Source: an uncultured Christensenellaceae bacterium (GTDB taxonomy: Bacteria; Bacillota; Clostridia; Christensenellales; UBA3700). Taken from it: DNA of 64,000 nucleotides. Below the pieces are notes generated by a model. That model was not told where the DNA came from and did not search any database. It saw nothing but the letters and a program-made list of their open reading frames with translations. The translations under genes were made by a program, and so were the position numbers. The first letter of the stretch is position 1. Each line of letters begins with the position of its first letter. Where the stretch lies: assembly GCA_910588015.1 (NCBI GenBank), contig CAJUOK010000007.1, forward strand, positions 8,296-72,295, read 5' to 3'. Positions 54,760 through 63,773 of this stretch are shown here, one piece after another.

Positions 54760-56112
54760 TTATTCTCCGTGCGTAATTTTTTTAACGCGCTTTTTCATTC
54801 TCTTTGCAACGCATATGAGATTCTCTTTATCATTGCGAATTTTGCCTAACAAAGCCAAATCCCATATCTCATTCAAGACAACTCCTATCTCTTTGCCGAT
54901 ATATCCCAATTTTTGCATATCGCCGCCGTCGACGTCAAGTGCCTTTATGCTCATAGGCACGTTTTCTTCTATCATTTTGGCATATATCGCGGTCAACTTA
55001 TCAGCCGTTCTAGACGATTGCAAATAACCGGTTCCTATACAGTCCGCCTTGAATAAATCCAATAAGTCGTCCAACAAATCGATATTTTGAGCAATAAATC
55101 TTCGGCACTTACACTCTCTCGCGTTGCCGTTGACGTCGAACATATGCAAACCGACTATTCTGGACACGCGGTCGATAATGCGGTTGGGATATTTGAGTCT
55201 TGTCAGAATTTCTCTCGCCATCATCTCGCCGCGAACGTTGTGAAAATAGGTATTGCCTTCGTTTGCCATACAAACGCCCTTCGCCACGTCGTGCAAAAGT
55301 CCCGCTAGACGGACGTTGGGAGGACAAGCCTCTACAACCTTGAACGTGTGTTCAAGCACGTCGTATCTGTGATATTCTCTCTTTTGCGCCACGCCGTCGT
55401 TGGCTGCCAGCTCGGGAAGAATTATCTTCAGCGCGCCGATGTCTTGAAGAAGATGCAAAGCCTTATAGCAATTGTCTCCCGCGAGTATCTTATCCAATTC
55501 ATCTCTTATACGCTCAACGCTTATTTCTTCCAGCCTACACGCAAGTTTTTTTGCGCTTTCATACGTCTCGCCGTCCACTTCAAAACCAAGCGTAGATACA
55601 AATCTTGCCAATCGCAATATCCTCAAGCCGTCTTGCGAAAGCACTGTTTGAGAATCTGCCGTCGTCGACAATACCTTACGTTTGACGTCTGCAATTCCGT
55701 CGAGAGGGTCAATCAATTCATTATCTATGATTCTGCAATATATAGCGTTGCATTTGAAATCGCGTCTCATAGCGTCGACAACGATATCTGTGGTAAATTC
55801 CACTTGAGTAGGCGTATGCACTCCGCTCCCCGTAGGATAACTGTCAATTCGGAAAGTGGTATACTCATAGCATTTATTTCCCTTTATAATGACAGTACCC
55901 AATCTAGGCGAAGCGCCCGTCGCTTTAAATCGCGTTCCATCCAACAAATTTATCAGCTCGTCGGGTTTTACGGCTCCCGACAAATCTATATCGTAACACT
56001 TCTCGCCGCGCAAGGCGTCTCGCACGCAACCGCCCACAGCAAACAACGGTTTGTCTTCGGGAAATAATTTTGCAAGTTCCTCAAGTTCTGATTTTATAAA
56101 TTCGTCAAACAA
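54760..56112 (-). CDS. cca: CCA tRNA nucleotidyltransferase with HD domain
   Basis: 450 residues. AVGGCVRDALRGEKCYDIDL has the nucleotidyltransferase GG and DxD motifs; MRRDFKCNAIY follows; QDGLRILRLARFVSTLGF is the ribose/base region. A C-terminal HD domain (RLAGLLHDVAKG) is typical of the Firmicutes form. It repairs or adds the tRNA CCA end. All three tRNA genes in this window already encode CCA, so repair is the likelier job. Overlaps hpt by eight bases. Confidence 0.93.
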   Translation of the reverse strand: MFDEFIKSELEELAKLFPEDKPLFAVGGCVRDALRGEKCYDIDLSGAVKPDELINLLDGTRFKATGASPRLGTVIIKGNKCYEYTTFRIDSYPTGSGVHTPTQVEFTTDIVVDAMRRDFKCNAIYCRIIDNELIDPLDGIADVKRKVLSTTADSQTVLSQDGLRILRLARFVSTLGFEVDGETYESAKKLACRLEEISVERIRDELDKILAGDNCYKALHLLQDIGALKIILPELAANDGVAQKREYHRYDVLEHTFKVVEACPPNVRLAGLLHDVAKGVCMANEGNTYFHNVRGEMMAREILTRLKYPNRIIDRVSRIVGLHMFDVNGNARECKCRRFIAQNIDLLDDLLDLFKADCIGTGYLQSSRTADKLTAIYAKMIEENVPMSIKALDVDGGDMQKLGYIGKEIGVVLNEIWDLALLGKIRNDKENLICVAKRMKKRVKKITHGE

Positions 56113-56650
56113 TTTTCGCCTCGTCGTTATCCAATTGAAGTATTCCGATATAAGGTAGATTGCGATACTTTTCGTCGTAATCCAATCCGTAGCCCACTAC
56201 GAATTCATCGGGTACGGTATAACCTATATAATCGGCTTTAAAGTCAGTCGTTCTGCGCGAAGGCTTATCTAAAAACGAACATACCTTGACGCTTTTTGCT
56301 CCTCTGTGAGCAAGTAAAGACACCAACGCTTTCATCGTGTTGCCGCTGTCAATTATATCTTCGATAAGTATCACGTCTTCGCCGTCGATATCTTTGGTCA
56401 AGTCTTTGTTTATTTTGACGTTGCCGCTGGAAACCGTGCCGCAACCGTAACTCGAAACAGACATCGTGTCAAATCTCAACGGAAGATTTATTTTCCTCAC
56501 CAAATCTCCGTAAAATATTATTGCGCCCTTAAGTATTGCTACGACAACGGGACTTTTGCCATTATAGTCAAGCTCTATCTGTCTTGCAAGCTCTTCTACA
56601 CGCATAGCTATTTTTTCTTGGCTGATAAGCACGCTTTTGATTCTTTCCAT
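56105..56650 (-). CDS. hpt: Hypoxanthine phosphoribosyltransferase
   Basis: 181 residues. VILIEDIIDSGNTMKAL is the PRPP-binding motif; LKGAIIFYGDLVRKI and DYIGYTVPDEFVVGYGLDYDEKYRNLPYIG are further conserved blocks. It salvages hypoxanthine or guanine. The tilS–hpt order is conserved in Firmicutes; it starts 29 bases after tilS. Confidence 0.96.
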   Translation of the reverse strand: MERIKSVLISQEKIAMRVEELARQIELDYNGKSPVVVAILKGAIIFYGDLVRKINLPLRFDTMSVSSYGCGTVSSGNVKINKDLTKDIDGEDVILIEDIIDSGNTMKALVSLLAHRGAKSVKVCSFLDKPSRRTTDFKADYIGYTVPDEFVVGYGLDYDEKYRNLPYIGILQLDNDEAKIV

Positions 56651-56679
56651 TTTATACCGTTCTTTTCCCGTAGTCTCAC

Positions 56680-57966
56680 TTATTTTTTTATTATGGAAAT
56701 ATATGCAACTCTTCGAGTATTGCCGTCTATTTTTACTATATCTCCGATTTCATATTGAGGAAGAGCGTATACCTCGTTTTCTTTTGCCAAAACAACGATA
56801 TTCTCCCTGTTGCGTCTGGGAACTTTGATATCCGTGAGGTAATCTCCAAGACTCTTGCTTTTCCCTTTATATCTTTTGAATACGTCGCCTATTCTTCTGT
56901 TGCGAATATCGCAGCCCTCGAGCTTGTCCATATCGCAACGCAAACTGTCGGATTTTTCCGCGGATATTCTCAATACTTTATCTCCGAGGTCGTAGTCTCC
57001 GTAACCTTTTACGCAACCGTCGTATATCTTGACGGTTTGAAGCTTTGCCAATACAACGCCGTCTTCGTCTCTGTAAGCCGTCAGACCAAAAGGCAAACTT
57101 ACGCTGGCCCCGCGATTTTTCTCTGCTAAATCAAGTATTGAATTAATATGCTTTTGCGTAAGGTCGACTCTCGTGGTTATCTCGTCCACAGCGTTTATCA
57201 CCGTATACGAAGCTATAACTTTATCGCCTTGCAAAACTGCCAAAGGAATAAATATACCGTCCAATCTATTGTCATATCCCTTACAAATGCCGTCGAGATG
57301 ATTACACAACTCGTTTGCGCGGTCGGCAAGTCTAATAACGTTGCCGTCGACTCCGCCGTATATCTCTCTCAACAGCGGCATTACGCTCAATCTTAACTTA
57401 TTTCGACTGTAATCTTGACTTTTGTTCGTCGAATCGTCCACATACGGAACGAAGTTGCGCTTGATATAATCGTCCACGTCTTCTCTTGACGTTTTGAGCA
57501 TAGGACGGAGCAATGTTCCGTCGTCTAGACTCATTCCTCGCAAACCTCTTATACCGCTTCCGCGAAAGATATGCATTAATATGCTTTCTACGTTATCCTG
57601 CATATGATGAGCAGTTACGACTCTCTGCGCCTCCCCGCACTCTACCAATTGCGCAAAAATCTGTCTGCGTCTTATTCTCGCGCCCTGTTCCAAGCTATAT
57701 CCTCCAGCTTTGCAAAACGTAGGGATATCTTCATCGTAAGCTTTGCAACGCACGCCTTGAACTTTGCAGTAATTGACGACAAAATCTCTGTCGCGAATTC
57801 CCTCGTCGCCTCGCAAGTTATGATGAACGGTTACTGCAAAAAAATTCTTTTTGGAAACATTTTGGCAAAACCAATCCAAAAGCGCCATAGAATCTCTTCC
57901 GCCACTCACTGCCAACGCCAACGTTTGGAACTTGTTTATATACTCTCGCATATTATCTTCAAGCAT
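56680..57966 (-). CDS. tilS: tRNA(Ile)-lysidine synthase
   Basis: 428 residues. The PP-loop ALAVSGGRDSMALL at residues 17-30 binds ATP; VTAHHMQDNVESILMHIFRGSGIRGLRGM is the family's substrate block; the C-terminal lysidine domain has CDIRNRRIGDVFKRYKGKSKSLGDYLTD. It converts C34 of tRNA-Ile(CAU) to lysidine. The ATG at 57966 lies six bases after a TATAAT box; an ATG five codons later is the alternative. Confidence 0.95.
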   Translation of the reverse strand: MLEDNMREYINKFQTLALAVSGGRDSMALLDWFCQNVSKKNFFAVTVHHNLRGDEGIRDRDFVVNYCKVQGVRCKAYDEDIPTFCKAGGYSLEQGARIRRRQIFAQLVECGEAQRVVTAHHMQDNVESILMHIFRGSGIRGLRGMSLDDGTLLRPMLKTSREDVDDYIKRNFVPYVDDSTNKSQDYSRNKLRLSVMPLLREIYGGVDGNVIRLADRANELCNHLDGICKGYDNRLDGIFIPLAVLQGDKVIASYTVINAVDEITTRVDLTQKHINSILDLAEKNRGASVSLPFGLTAYRDEDGVVLAKLQTVKIYDGCVKGYGDYDLGDKVLRISAEKSDSLRCDMDKLEGCDIRNRRIGDVFKRYKGKSKSLGDYLTDIKVPRRNRENIVVLAKENEVYALPQYEIGDIVKIDGNTRRVAYISIIKK

Positions 57967-57972
57967 ATTTTT

Positions 57973-58001
57973 ATTATAATATAAAATATTAAATAAATCA
58001 A
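57973..58001 (-). promoter_or_regulatory. Promoter, probable leaderless start (tilS)
   Basis: TTGATT, 17-base spacer, TATAAT on the minus strand, ending six bases before the tilS ATG. Confidence 0.65.
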
Positions 58002-58057
58002 TTATTTGACTTTGGAACTCAAAATAACCAAAAGTTAATGATTCGGCAGTAAAATAA

Positions 58058-58077
58058 GACTCGGTTTTCGCCGAGTC
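58058..58077 (-). terminator. Terminator of the ABC transporter operon
   Basis: GACTCGG / CCGAGTC with a six-base loop, followed by TTATTTTACTG on the minus strand. Confidence 0.85.
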
Positions 58078-58097
58078 ATATTAAAATATATTTTTGT

Positions 58098-58940
58098 TTA
58101 CGAAAGCAACATTCTGTCATTTGCAAATTCGCCGTCGGAATTCTGTTCGAACTTCATAAGCAAATCATTGACAGTCAAATTTTTCTTCTCCTCTCCGCAA
58201 ACGTCGTAAATTATCGCGCCGTTCATCATCATTATGAGTCTGTTGCCGTATTTTATCGCGTCTTTCATATTATGAGTAATCATAATGGTCGTGATATTGT
58301 CTTTTGTCGTTATTTCGTCTGTAAGATTCAATACTTTGCCTGCCGTCTTGGGGTCGAGCGCAGCCGTGTGTTCGTCCAAAAGCAGCACTTTCGGCTTAAT
58401 AAGCGACGCCATAAGAAGGGTCAACGCCTGTCTTTGACCTCCCGAAAGCAATCCGACTTTGGTTGTAAGTCTGTCTTCGAGATTAAGGTCTAGCATCTTG
58501 AGCTTTTCTCTAAAAAACTCTCTCTCTTCTTTTTTGATATTCCAACGCAGTCCGCGTTTTTTGCCTCTCCTGTTGGCGAGAGCCAAGTTTTCTTCTATGC
58601 TCATATTTGCGGCAGTGCCAACCATAGGGTCTTGAAATACTCTGCCTATCAAAGAAGCTCTCTTGTACTCAGGCATTTTGGTTATATCAACTATTCCGTT
58701 GAAATTATTATCTTTTTTAGCTTTTTTGTTGCTTTCAACGCCGTCTATGATTATCTTTCCTTCTTCGGGTTGAAAAACGCCTGCGATAATATTGAGCATT
58801 GTCGACTTACCTGCGCCGTTACCGCCGATAACCGTTATAAAATCTCCGTCGTTTACTTTAATATTGAGGTCAACGAGCGCCTTTTTTTCATTGACTGTGC
58901 CTATATTGAAAGTCTTGTGTATTCCTTGAAGTTCCAACAT
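58098..58940 (-). CDS. ABC transporter ATP-binding protein (TrpZ-like)
   Basis: 280 residues. Walker A GGNGAGKSTMLN, ABC signature LLSGGQRQALTLL, Walker B VLLLDEHTAALDPK and the switch His in TIMITHNM. The insertion before the signature and the phrase DEHTAALDPKTA are typical of the ATPase paired with ABC_sub_bind (TrpX-type) binding proteins. It powers uptake with the permease encoded one base upstream. Confidence 0.93.
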   Translation of the reverse strand: MLELQGIHKTFNIGTVNEKKALVDLNIKVNDGDFITVIGGNGAGKSTMLNIIAGVFQPEEGKIIIDGVESNKKAKKDNNFNGIVDITKMPEYKRASLIGRVFQDPMVGTAANMSIEENLALANRRGKKRGLRWNIKKEEREFFREKLKMLDLNLEDRLTTKVGLLSGGQRQALTLLMASLIKPKVLLLDEHTAALDPKTAGKVLNLTDEITTKDNITTIMITHNMKDAIKYGNRLIMMMNGAIIYDVCGEEKKNLTVNDLLMKFEQNSDGEFANDRMLLS

Positions 58941-58941
58941 A

Positions 58942-60010
58942 TTACACCTCCCCGACCGCAGATTCTTTTTCTTGTTTTTCGGTTGAATCTGCGACAGAGC
59001 TTTCGTCTGCTATTTTTTCTTCTTTTACGGAAGTATTATCCGCATTTCCGCCCGAGCCGGTCTTTTTGGATTTGCGCGCCGTTTTGCTTATCTTCTCTTT
59101 GATAAGAGGTATGGACAATGCTACTACCACAAGAACGGCAGTCAAAAGCTTGACGTATTCGGAATTTACTCCCGCAAGATAAATAAACGATATGATAATT
59201 CTATATATCACGCTTCCTAAAGCAACGCTCATAAGTCTTGCCCAAAACGGGAACTTACCGGAAATAATTCCTTCGCCTATGATTATTGCTGCCAAACCGG
59301 CGACTATCGAGCCTACGCCCATTGTATTGCTTGCATTGCTTTGTTGGAAAGTTATCAACGCTCCCGAGACGGCAACAAAAGCATTGGAAAGCACCAGTCC
59401 CAATATCTTGGAACCTTGAGTATTAATACCCTGAGCTTTTGCCATTTTTTCATTGTTGCCGGTAGCGCGCATTGCGCTTCCCGTCTCCGTGCCGAAAAAC
59501 CAGTATATCAATCCGATAACTGCGGCTACAGACAATGCGCCCACAATGAAAATTACCCAGTTGCGACCGATAGGCATAAAGTCTTCTATCTTTGTAAACA
59601 ACGTACCGATGCTGCCCAGTCCGAGATTGGATTTTACGTTACCCGAGCCGATTCCCATAATAAACATATTAATAGAATAAAGACCTGTCATAGTCAATAT
59701 TCCCGCCAAAATAGGCGCAATCTTAAGTTTTGTATTCAAAAGTCCAGTTACAAGTCCTGCCAAACCTCCGACTACCATTGCGACAAAAAGCGCAATTATT
59801 GCCATAAATACGCCTTGAGCCGCTCCTTTTGCTACAAAATCTTTGCTCAAAGTCATTATTTGCGGCAGTCGCTCCGCCGGTAGCAAAGCTGCCTTCAACA
59901 GTCAAATCGGCAAAATCAAGAATACGATAGGAAATATATACTCCTATCGCCATAATCGCCCAAAGCAAACCTTGATTGGTACCGCTTAATAAAGTCTCAA
60001 AAAATACCAT
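58942..60010 (-). pseudogene. ABC transporter permease (TrpY-like), frameshifted
   Basis: The N-terminal part (from ATG at 60010: FFETLLSGTNQGLLWAIMAI, then DLTVEGSFATGGATAA) and the rest (IMTLSKDFVAKGAAQGVF to the stop at 58942) are in two frames. Removing one A from the AAA at 59859-59861 rejoins them into one permease of about 355 residues with the family's usual SILDFADLTVEGSF-type start and eight or more helices. The C-terminus has a charged tail of about 50 residues. Either the gene is broken or there is a one-base sequence error. Confidence 0.82.
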
Positions 60011-60026
60011 ATATCTTATCCTTGCA

Positions 60027-60050
60027 TTGCGGACGGTCTCCCGTCCGCAA
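60027..60050 (-). other. Stable intergenic hairpin between binding protein and permease
   Basis: TTGCGGACGG / CCGTCCGCAA, ten perfect pairs with loop TCTC. No T-tract follows on the minus strand, so it is more likely to protect or process the mRNA and favour the upstream binding-protein genes than to end transcription. Confidence 0.6.
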
Positions 60051-60075
60051 AAGTGTTTTGTTTTGTATCCTAATA

Positions 60076-61032
60076 TTATTTATTTAATTTATCCAATACC
60101 GATTGAGGAATTGTAAATCCGATTGCGCTTGCAATGTTTTGATTAACCGAAAGTTCAAAACCGGTGGGGTCTTCATAGCCAATCTCTTTAGGAGACTTCT
60201 TGCCTGTGAGTATATCATATGCCATTTCGCCCGCTCTTTGACCTATGTTGTAATAATCCACGCCGTAAGTAGCGATACCGCAACCGTCGTTCATTCCGCT
60301 TTCTCCGCATACAATGGGAAGTTTTGCGCCCGTAGACAGGTTGAACGCGTGCACCGTATCTGCCGCCGCAGCCAACTTGTTGTCGGTGGGTATGTATACG
60401 CAGTCAACGCCTTGATTTTGGAAGTTCTTAAAAGCTTGCTCTATATTATCCGTTTCAGAAATTCCGCCGTCTACAAACTCGATACCCTTTGATTTCATAA
60501 TGCTTTCCGCCATCTTCTTTTGAGTCACGGAATTATCTTCGTTCAACGTGTACAATACGCCGAATTTTTTTGCGTTGGGAACAAGTTCCATCATTAAGTC
60601 TATCTGTTTTTCAATATCGTTAAGGTCCGTAGTGCCTGCGATATTATCAGCCGTCAAACCTGCGTCTACGGCAGAAGTTACGGCGCTGAATACCATAGGA
60701 ATATCCTTCGTCTCCGAAGCAACCGCTTGCGCCGCGGGAGTTGCAATTGCAAAAATCAAATCTACTCTCGAATTGACCAAAGTCTGCGCCGCAGTCGTAT
60801 TGAACGCGGTCTCACCGCTTGCGTTCTTATAAATAAACTTGACCGTCTTGCCGTCGGCTTCCATAAGAGAACCGAGCTTGTCTTTAAAACCGTCGTAGGT
60901 CTTATCGAGCGCGATATGTTGGACGTGCTGTACTATACCCACGTTGTAATCTGCGGGCGTGCAACCGGCAAATCCCAATACCGTACATACCGAAATTGCA
61001 ATGAGCATAATTGCGATAATTATCTTTTTCAT
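60076..61032 (-). CDS. ABC transporter substrate-binding lipoprotein, ABC_sub_bind family (second copy)
   Basis: 318 residues. Lipoprotein signal ending LGFAGC. The body (YNVGIVQHVQHIALDKTYDGF, DLIFAIATPAAQAVASETKDIPMVFSAV, GIATYGVDYYNIGQRAGEMAYDIL) matches the TrpX/ABC_sub_bind family, whose known ligands include tryptophan and tyrosine. Ligand here is not known. It lies 30 bases after a paralogue. Confidence 0.9.
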   Translation of the reverse strand: MKKIIIAIMLIAISVCTVLGFAGCTPADYNVGIVQHVQHIALDKTYDGFKDKLGSLMEADGKTVKFIYKNASGETAFNTTAAQTLVNSRVDLIFAIATPAAQAVASETKDIPMVFSAVTSAVDAGLTADNIAGTTDLNDIEKQIDLMMELVPNAKKFGVLYTLNEDNSVTQKKMAESIMKSKGIEFVDGGISETDNIEQAFKNFQNQGVDCVYIPTDNKLAAAADTVHAFNLSTGAKLPIVCGESGMNDGCGIATYGVDYYNIGQRAGEMAYDILTGKKSPKEIGYEDPTGFELSVNQNIASAIGFTIPQSVLDKLNK

Positions 61033-61062
61033 AGTATTCTCCTTAAATTTCTCCGAACTTCC

Positions 61063-62133
61063 TTAATATATTGTCGCAAGGTCTTTGACCGATTGCGGAA
61101 TGTCAAAATCTTTGTTCTCGTTTTTGAGGTCGTCTATAACTTTTTGATTGATAACGTATTTACCTTTTGAAAAATCAGTCTTGAAAACGCTATAAGAACT
61201 CTCCTTGCCTTTGACAAGAATTTCATATACTTCTCTTGCCGCTTCTGCGCCCATAGCATAATAATCTACGCTGTAAGTAGCTACGCCGCAAAACTCGTTC
61301 ATATTAACGTCGCCGCATACGATAGGCATATTGGCAACTTCTCTGGCTGCGATTCCGTTTTTATTTGTATAAATGTTGGTATTGCCTCTTTCGTGAAGCT
61401 TCGGTCCTATAGCGACGGACGCCAAGGTGTTGTCGACAGGAATAAATACGCAACCCACTCCGCTGTTTTTCATATCCACAAGAATTTCTCTGACGTGTCC
61501 GTCGTGAGTCTTATCCTCTTGTTTCTCATATCCGTTCTCGATAAATCCGTCTGCGCCAAGCTTTTCCGTGATAATCTCTTTTGCCAATTTTACTTGCATT
61601 TCCATATTTATCTCGGCTTTGGTCTTATTGTCGGCGTCGGTTGGGGCGCAATATACTATACCCAATTTTTTAGGCTCGGGAGCTATCATAAGCATAAGCT
61701 CAATTTGCTTTTCGACTTGGATGCGCAATTCAGACTCTTGAAGATTTCTGTCTCCTATTGCGGCTTGCGCGAAAACGGTTGGTACGCCGACCGCGTTTTC
61801 AACAGCGCTATCGGCAGAAGACTGCGACATAGCGAATATTATATTTACTCCCTTCTTTTTTAAATACTCGACGTTGCTCTTTTCGCTTTCTGCGATTTTT
61901 TCCGTTGAATCGCCCTCTGACTTTCTATACTTAAGTTTGTAGGTCTTGCCTGCTTCGACCATAAGCGAATCCAACGTATCTCTAAAACCTTTTTGCACCA
62001 TATCCGACGCAAAATGCTCTGAATTCTCCATTATTCCGATTATGTAATCGGCTTTTTGACAGCCGGCGAAAGCAAAAAGCGAAGTCGCCAACACTGATAT
62101 TAATAATACTATTACGGCAATTCTTTTTCTCAT
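61063..62133 (-). CDS. ABC transporter substrate-binding lipoprotein, ABC_sub_bind family (first copy)
   Basis: 356 residues, paralogue of the next gene: lipobox FAFAGC, then YIIGIMENSEHFASDMVQKGF and GVATYSVDYYAMGAEAAREVYEIL. It is longer by insertions around residues 175-215 and 255-270. Two binding proteins with one permease suggest two ligands. Ribosome site TTGGAGATTTT. First gene of the operon. Confidence 0.9.
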   Translation of the reverse strand: MRKRIAVIVLLISVLATSLFAFAGCQKADYIIGIMENSEHFASDMVQKGFRDTLDSLMVEAGKTYKLKYRKSEGDSTEKIAESEKSNVEYLKKKGVNIIFAMSQSSADSAVENAVGVPTVFAQAAIGDRNLQESELRIQVEKQIELMLMIAPEPKKLGIVYCAPTDADNKTKAEINMEMQVKLAKEIITEKLGADGFIENGYEKQEDKTHDGHVREILVDMKNSGVGCVFIPVDNTLASVAIGPKLHERGNTNIYTNKNGIAAREVANMPIVCGDVNMNEFCGVATYSVDYYAMGAEAAREVYEILVKGKESSYSVFKTDFSKGKYVINQKVIDDLKNENKDFDIPQSVKDLATIY

Positions 62134-62174
62134 AAAATCTCCAATATAAAGAGCGTCAAACTCTTACATTATCT

Positions 62175-62203
62175 ATTTTACATAAAAATAGTTGAATTGT
62201 CAA
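62175..62203 (-). promoter_or_regulatory. Promoter of the ABC transporter operon
   Basis: Exact -35 TTGACA, 17-base spacer, TAAAAT on the minus strand. The leader is only about 35 bases, too short for a T-box. Confidence 0.75.
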
Positions 62204-62317
62204 TGAAGCTTATAAGATATTTTCAAATGCTTTTGGGAAAAATACGACTATTTCGTTTTCAAAAGCAATTTATTGTGGTAAAATGTTTTTAATAAAAATT
62301 TTGGAGAAAACCGATTT

Positions 62318-63487
62318 ATGGATTATATGAAAGAATCGCTCAAAAAACATTATGAGTGGAAAGGAAAACTTGAAATCGTGTCAAGAGCAAAAGTTGAAAA
62401 TAAAGAAGATTTGTCTTTGGCTTATACACCGGGCGTTGCGCAAGCCTGTCTTGAAATTCAAAAAGATATCGACAAATCTTACGACCTTACCAGACGCTGG
62501 AACACCGTAGCAGTCGTTACGGACGGCACAGCCGTACTTGGTTTGGGCGATATAGGCGCGGAGGCAGGTATGCCTGTAATGGAAGGCAAATGCGTACTCT
62601 TCAAAGAATTCGGAGGCGTCGACGCTATACCGCTTTGCGTAAAGTCCAAAGACGTAGACGATATCGTCAATACCGTCGCTCTCATTTCGGGAAGTTTCGG
62701 CGGCGTAAATCTAGAGGATATTTCTGCGCCAAGATGCTTTGAAATTGAAAAGAAGCTCAAAGAACGCACGGATATCCCTATCTTTCACGACGACCAGCAC
62801 GGCACAGCCGTAGTAACGGCGGCGGCGCTTATCAACGCCCTTAAACTAGTAGGCAAAGATTGGAAAGACGTGACCGTTACTTTCAGCGGCGCAGGCGCGG
62901 CGGGCAGCGCAATTGCCAAACTGCTTATTCAACTCGGCGTAAAAGATATATTGGTATGCAATCGCAAAGGTATTATTTGCAAAGGCGTAAACGTACCAAA
63001 AGGCAATGAAGAAATTGCCGAAATCACCAACAAAAATTTACGTCAAGGCTCTCTTGCCGACGCAATGAAAGGCGCAGATATACTTATAGGAGTATCTGCC
63101 CCCGGCATAATAACGAGCGAAATGGTCTCGTCAATGGCAAAAGACGCAATAGTAATGGCAATGGCAAATCCCGTTCCCGAAATAATGCCGGATATTGCAA
63201 AACAAGCGGGCGCGGCAGTCGTAGGTACGGGACGAAGCGACTTCCCAAATCAAATCAACAACGTTCTTGCCTTCCCCGGAATTTTCAGAGGCGCGCTTGA
63301 CGTGAGAGCAAAGGAAATCAACGAAGAGATGAAAATGGCAGCCGCAAAAGCAATAGCAAGTCTTGTAAGCGATAGCGAGCTTAATCCCGATTATATATTG
63401 CCAATGGCTTTTGATTCAAGAATCGGCAAGACGGTGGCAAAAGCAGTAGCAGACGCAGCAAGAGCAACAGGAGCTGCAAGAATCTAA
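62318..63487 (+). CDS. NAD(P)-dependent malic enzyme
   Basis: 389 residues, the short bacterial form. SLAYTPGVAQACLEI and NTVAVVTDGTAVLGLGDIG hold catalytic Tyr and metal-binding region; IPIFHDDQHGTAVV gives the metal Asp pair; VTFSGAGAAGSAIAKLL is the dinucleotide fold; FPNQINNVLAFPGIFRGALD closes the site. It converts malate to pyruvate and CO2. Ribosome site TTGGAGAAAACC. It diverges from the ABC operon. Confidence 0.96.
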   Translation: MDYMKESLKKHYEWKGKLEIVSRAKVENKEDLSLAYTPGVAQACLEIQKDIDKSYDLTRRWNTVAVVTDGTAVLGLGDIGAEAGMPVMEGKCVLFKEFGGVDAIPLCVKSKDVDDIVNTVALISGSFGGVNLEDISAPRCFEIEKKLKERTDIPIFHDDQHGTAVVTAAALINALKLVGKDWKDVTVTFSGAGAAGSAIAKLLIQLGVKDILVCNRKGIICKGVNVPKGNEEIAEITNKNLRQGSLADAMKGADILIGVSAPGIITSEMVSSMAKDAIVMAMANPVPEIMPDIAKQAGAAVVGTGRSDFPNQINNVLAFPGIFRGALDVRAKEINEEMKMAAAKAIASLVSDSELNPDYILPMAFDSRIGKTVAKAVADAARATGAARI

Positions 63488-63516
63488 CTTTTGTCGTCAG
63501 TAAAAAAATAAATCAA

Positions 63517-63568
63517 TATGCAAAATGCACCTCATTTTGTTGTCTTCAACTTTTGAGGCGCATTTTTA
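63517..63568 (+). terminator. Terminator of the malic enzyme gene
   Basis: AAAATGCACCTCA can pair with TGAGGCGCATTTT (one A-C mismatch) around a long loop, followed by TATCTTTTAT. Confidence 0.6.
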
Positions 63569-63640
63569 TCTTTTATAATAGTATTGCAAAACTAAAACGA
63601 ATCAACCAAGCGTAGTGCGCAAAAAATCTAATATTTAGAA

Positions 63641-63762
63641 TGTCATTTCGATTGCACACAGTGTAATGGAGAAATGTCTTCCGTCTTTATATTGATGAGA
63701 CCTCTCCACTTCGGTCGAGGTGACTTATTGATTTTGTCATTTCGAGCGTAGTCGAGAAATCT
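63641..63762. repeat. Dispersed-type intergenic repeat (TCATTTCGA family)
   Basis: Two units beginning TGTCATTTCGA (63641 and 63735) flank a middle unit ACCTCTCCACTTCGGTCGAG. The second unit has the internal inverted form TTTCGAGCGTAGTCGAGAAA. Such elements occur in many copies in genomes of gut Firmicutes and Bacteroidota; only one cluster is in this window. Confidence 0.6.
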
Positions 63763-63773
63763 ATTCACTTTAT

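Noticed and set aside
58942..60010. Programmed frameshift in the permease
   Set aside because: The junction GCCGCAAATAATG is not a known slippery sequence and no stimulator structure is evident; simple indel is more likely.
62134..62317. T-box or tryptophan leader for the TrpX-like ABC operon
   Set aside because: The promoter at 62175-62203 leaves only about 35 bases of leader, with no specifier loop or T-box sequence.
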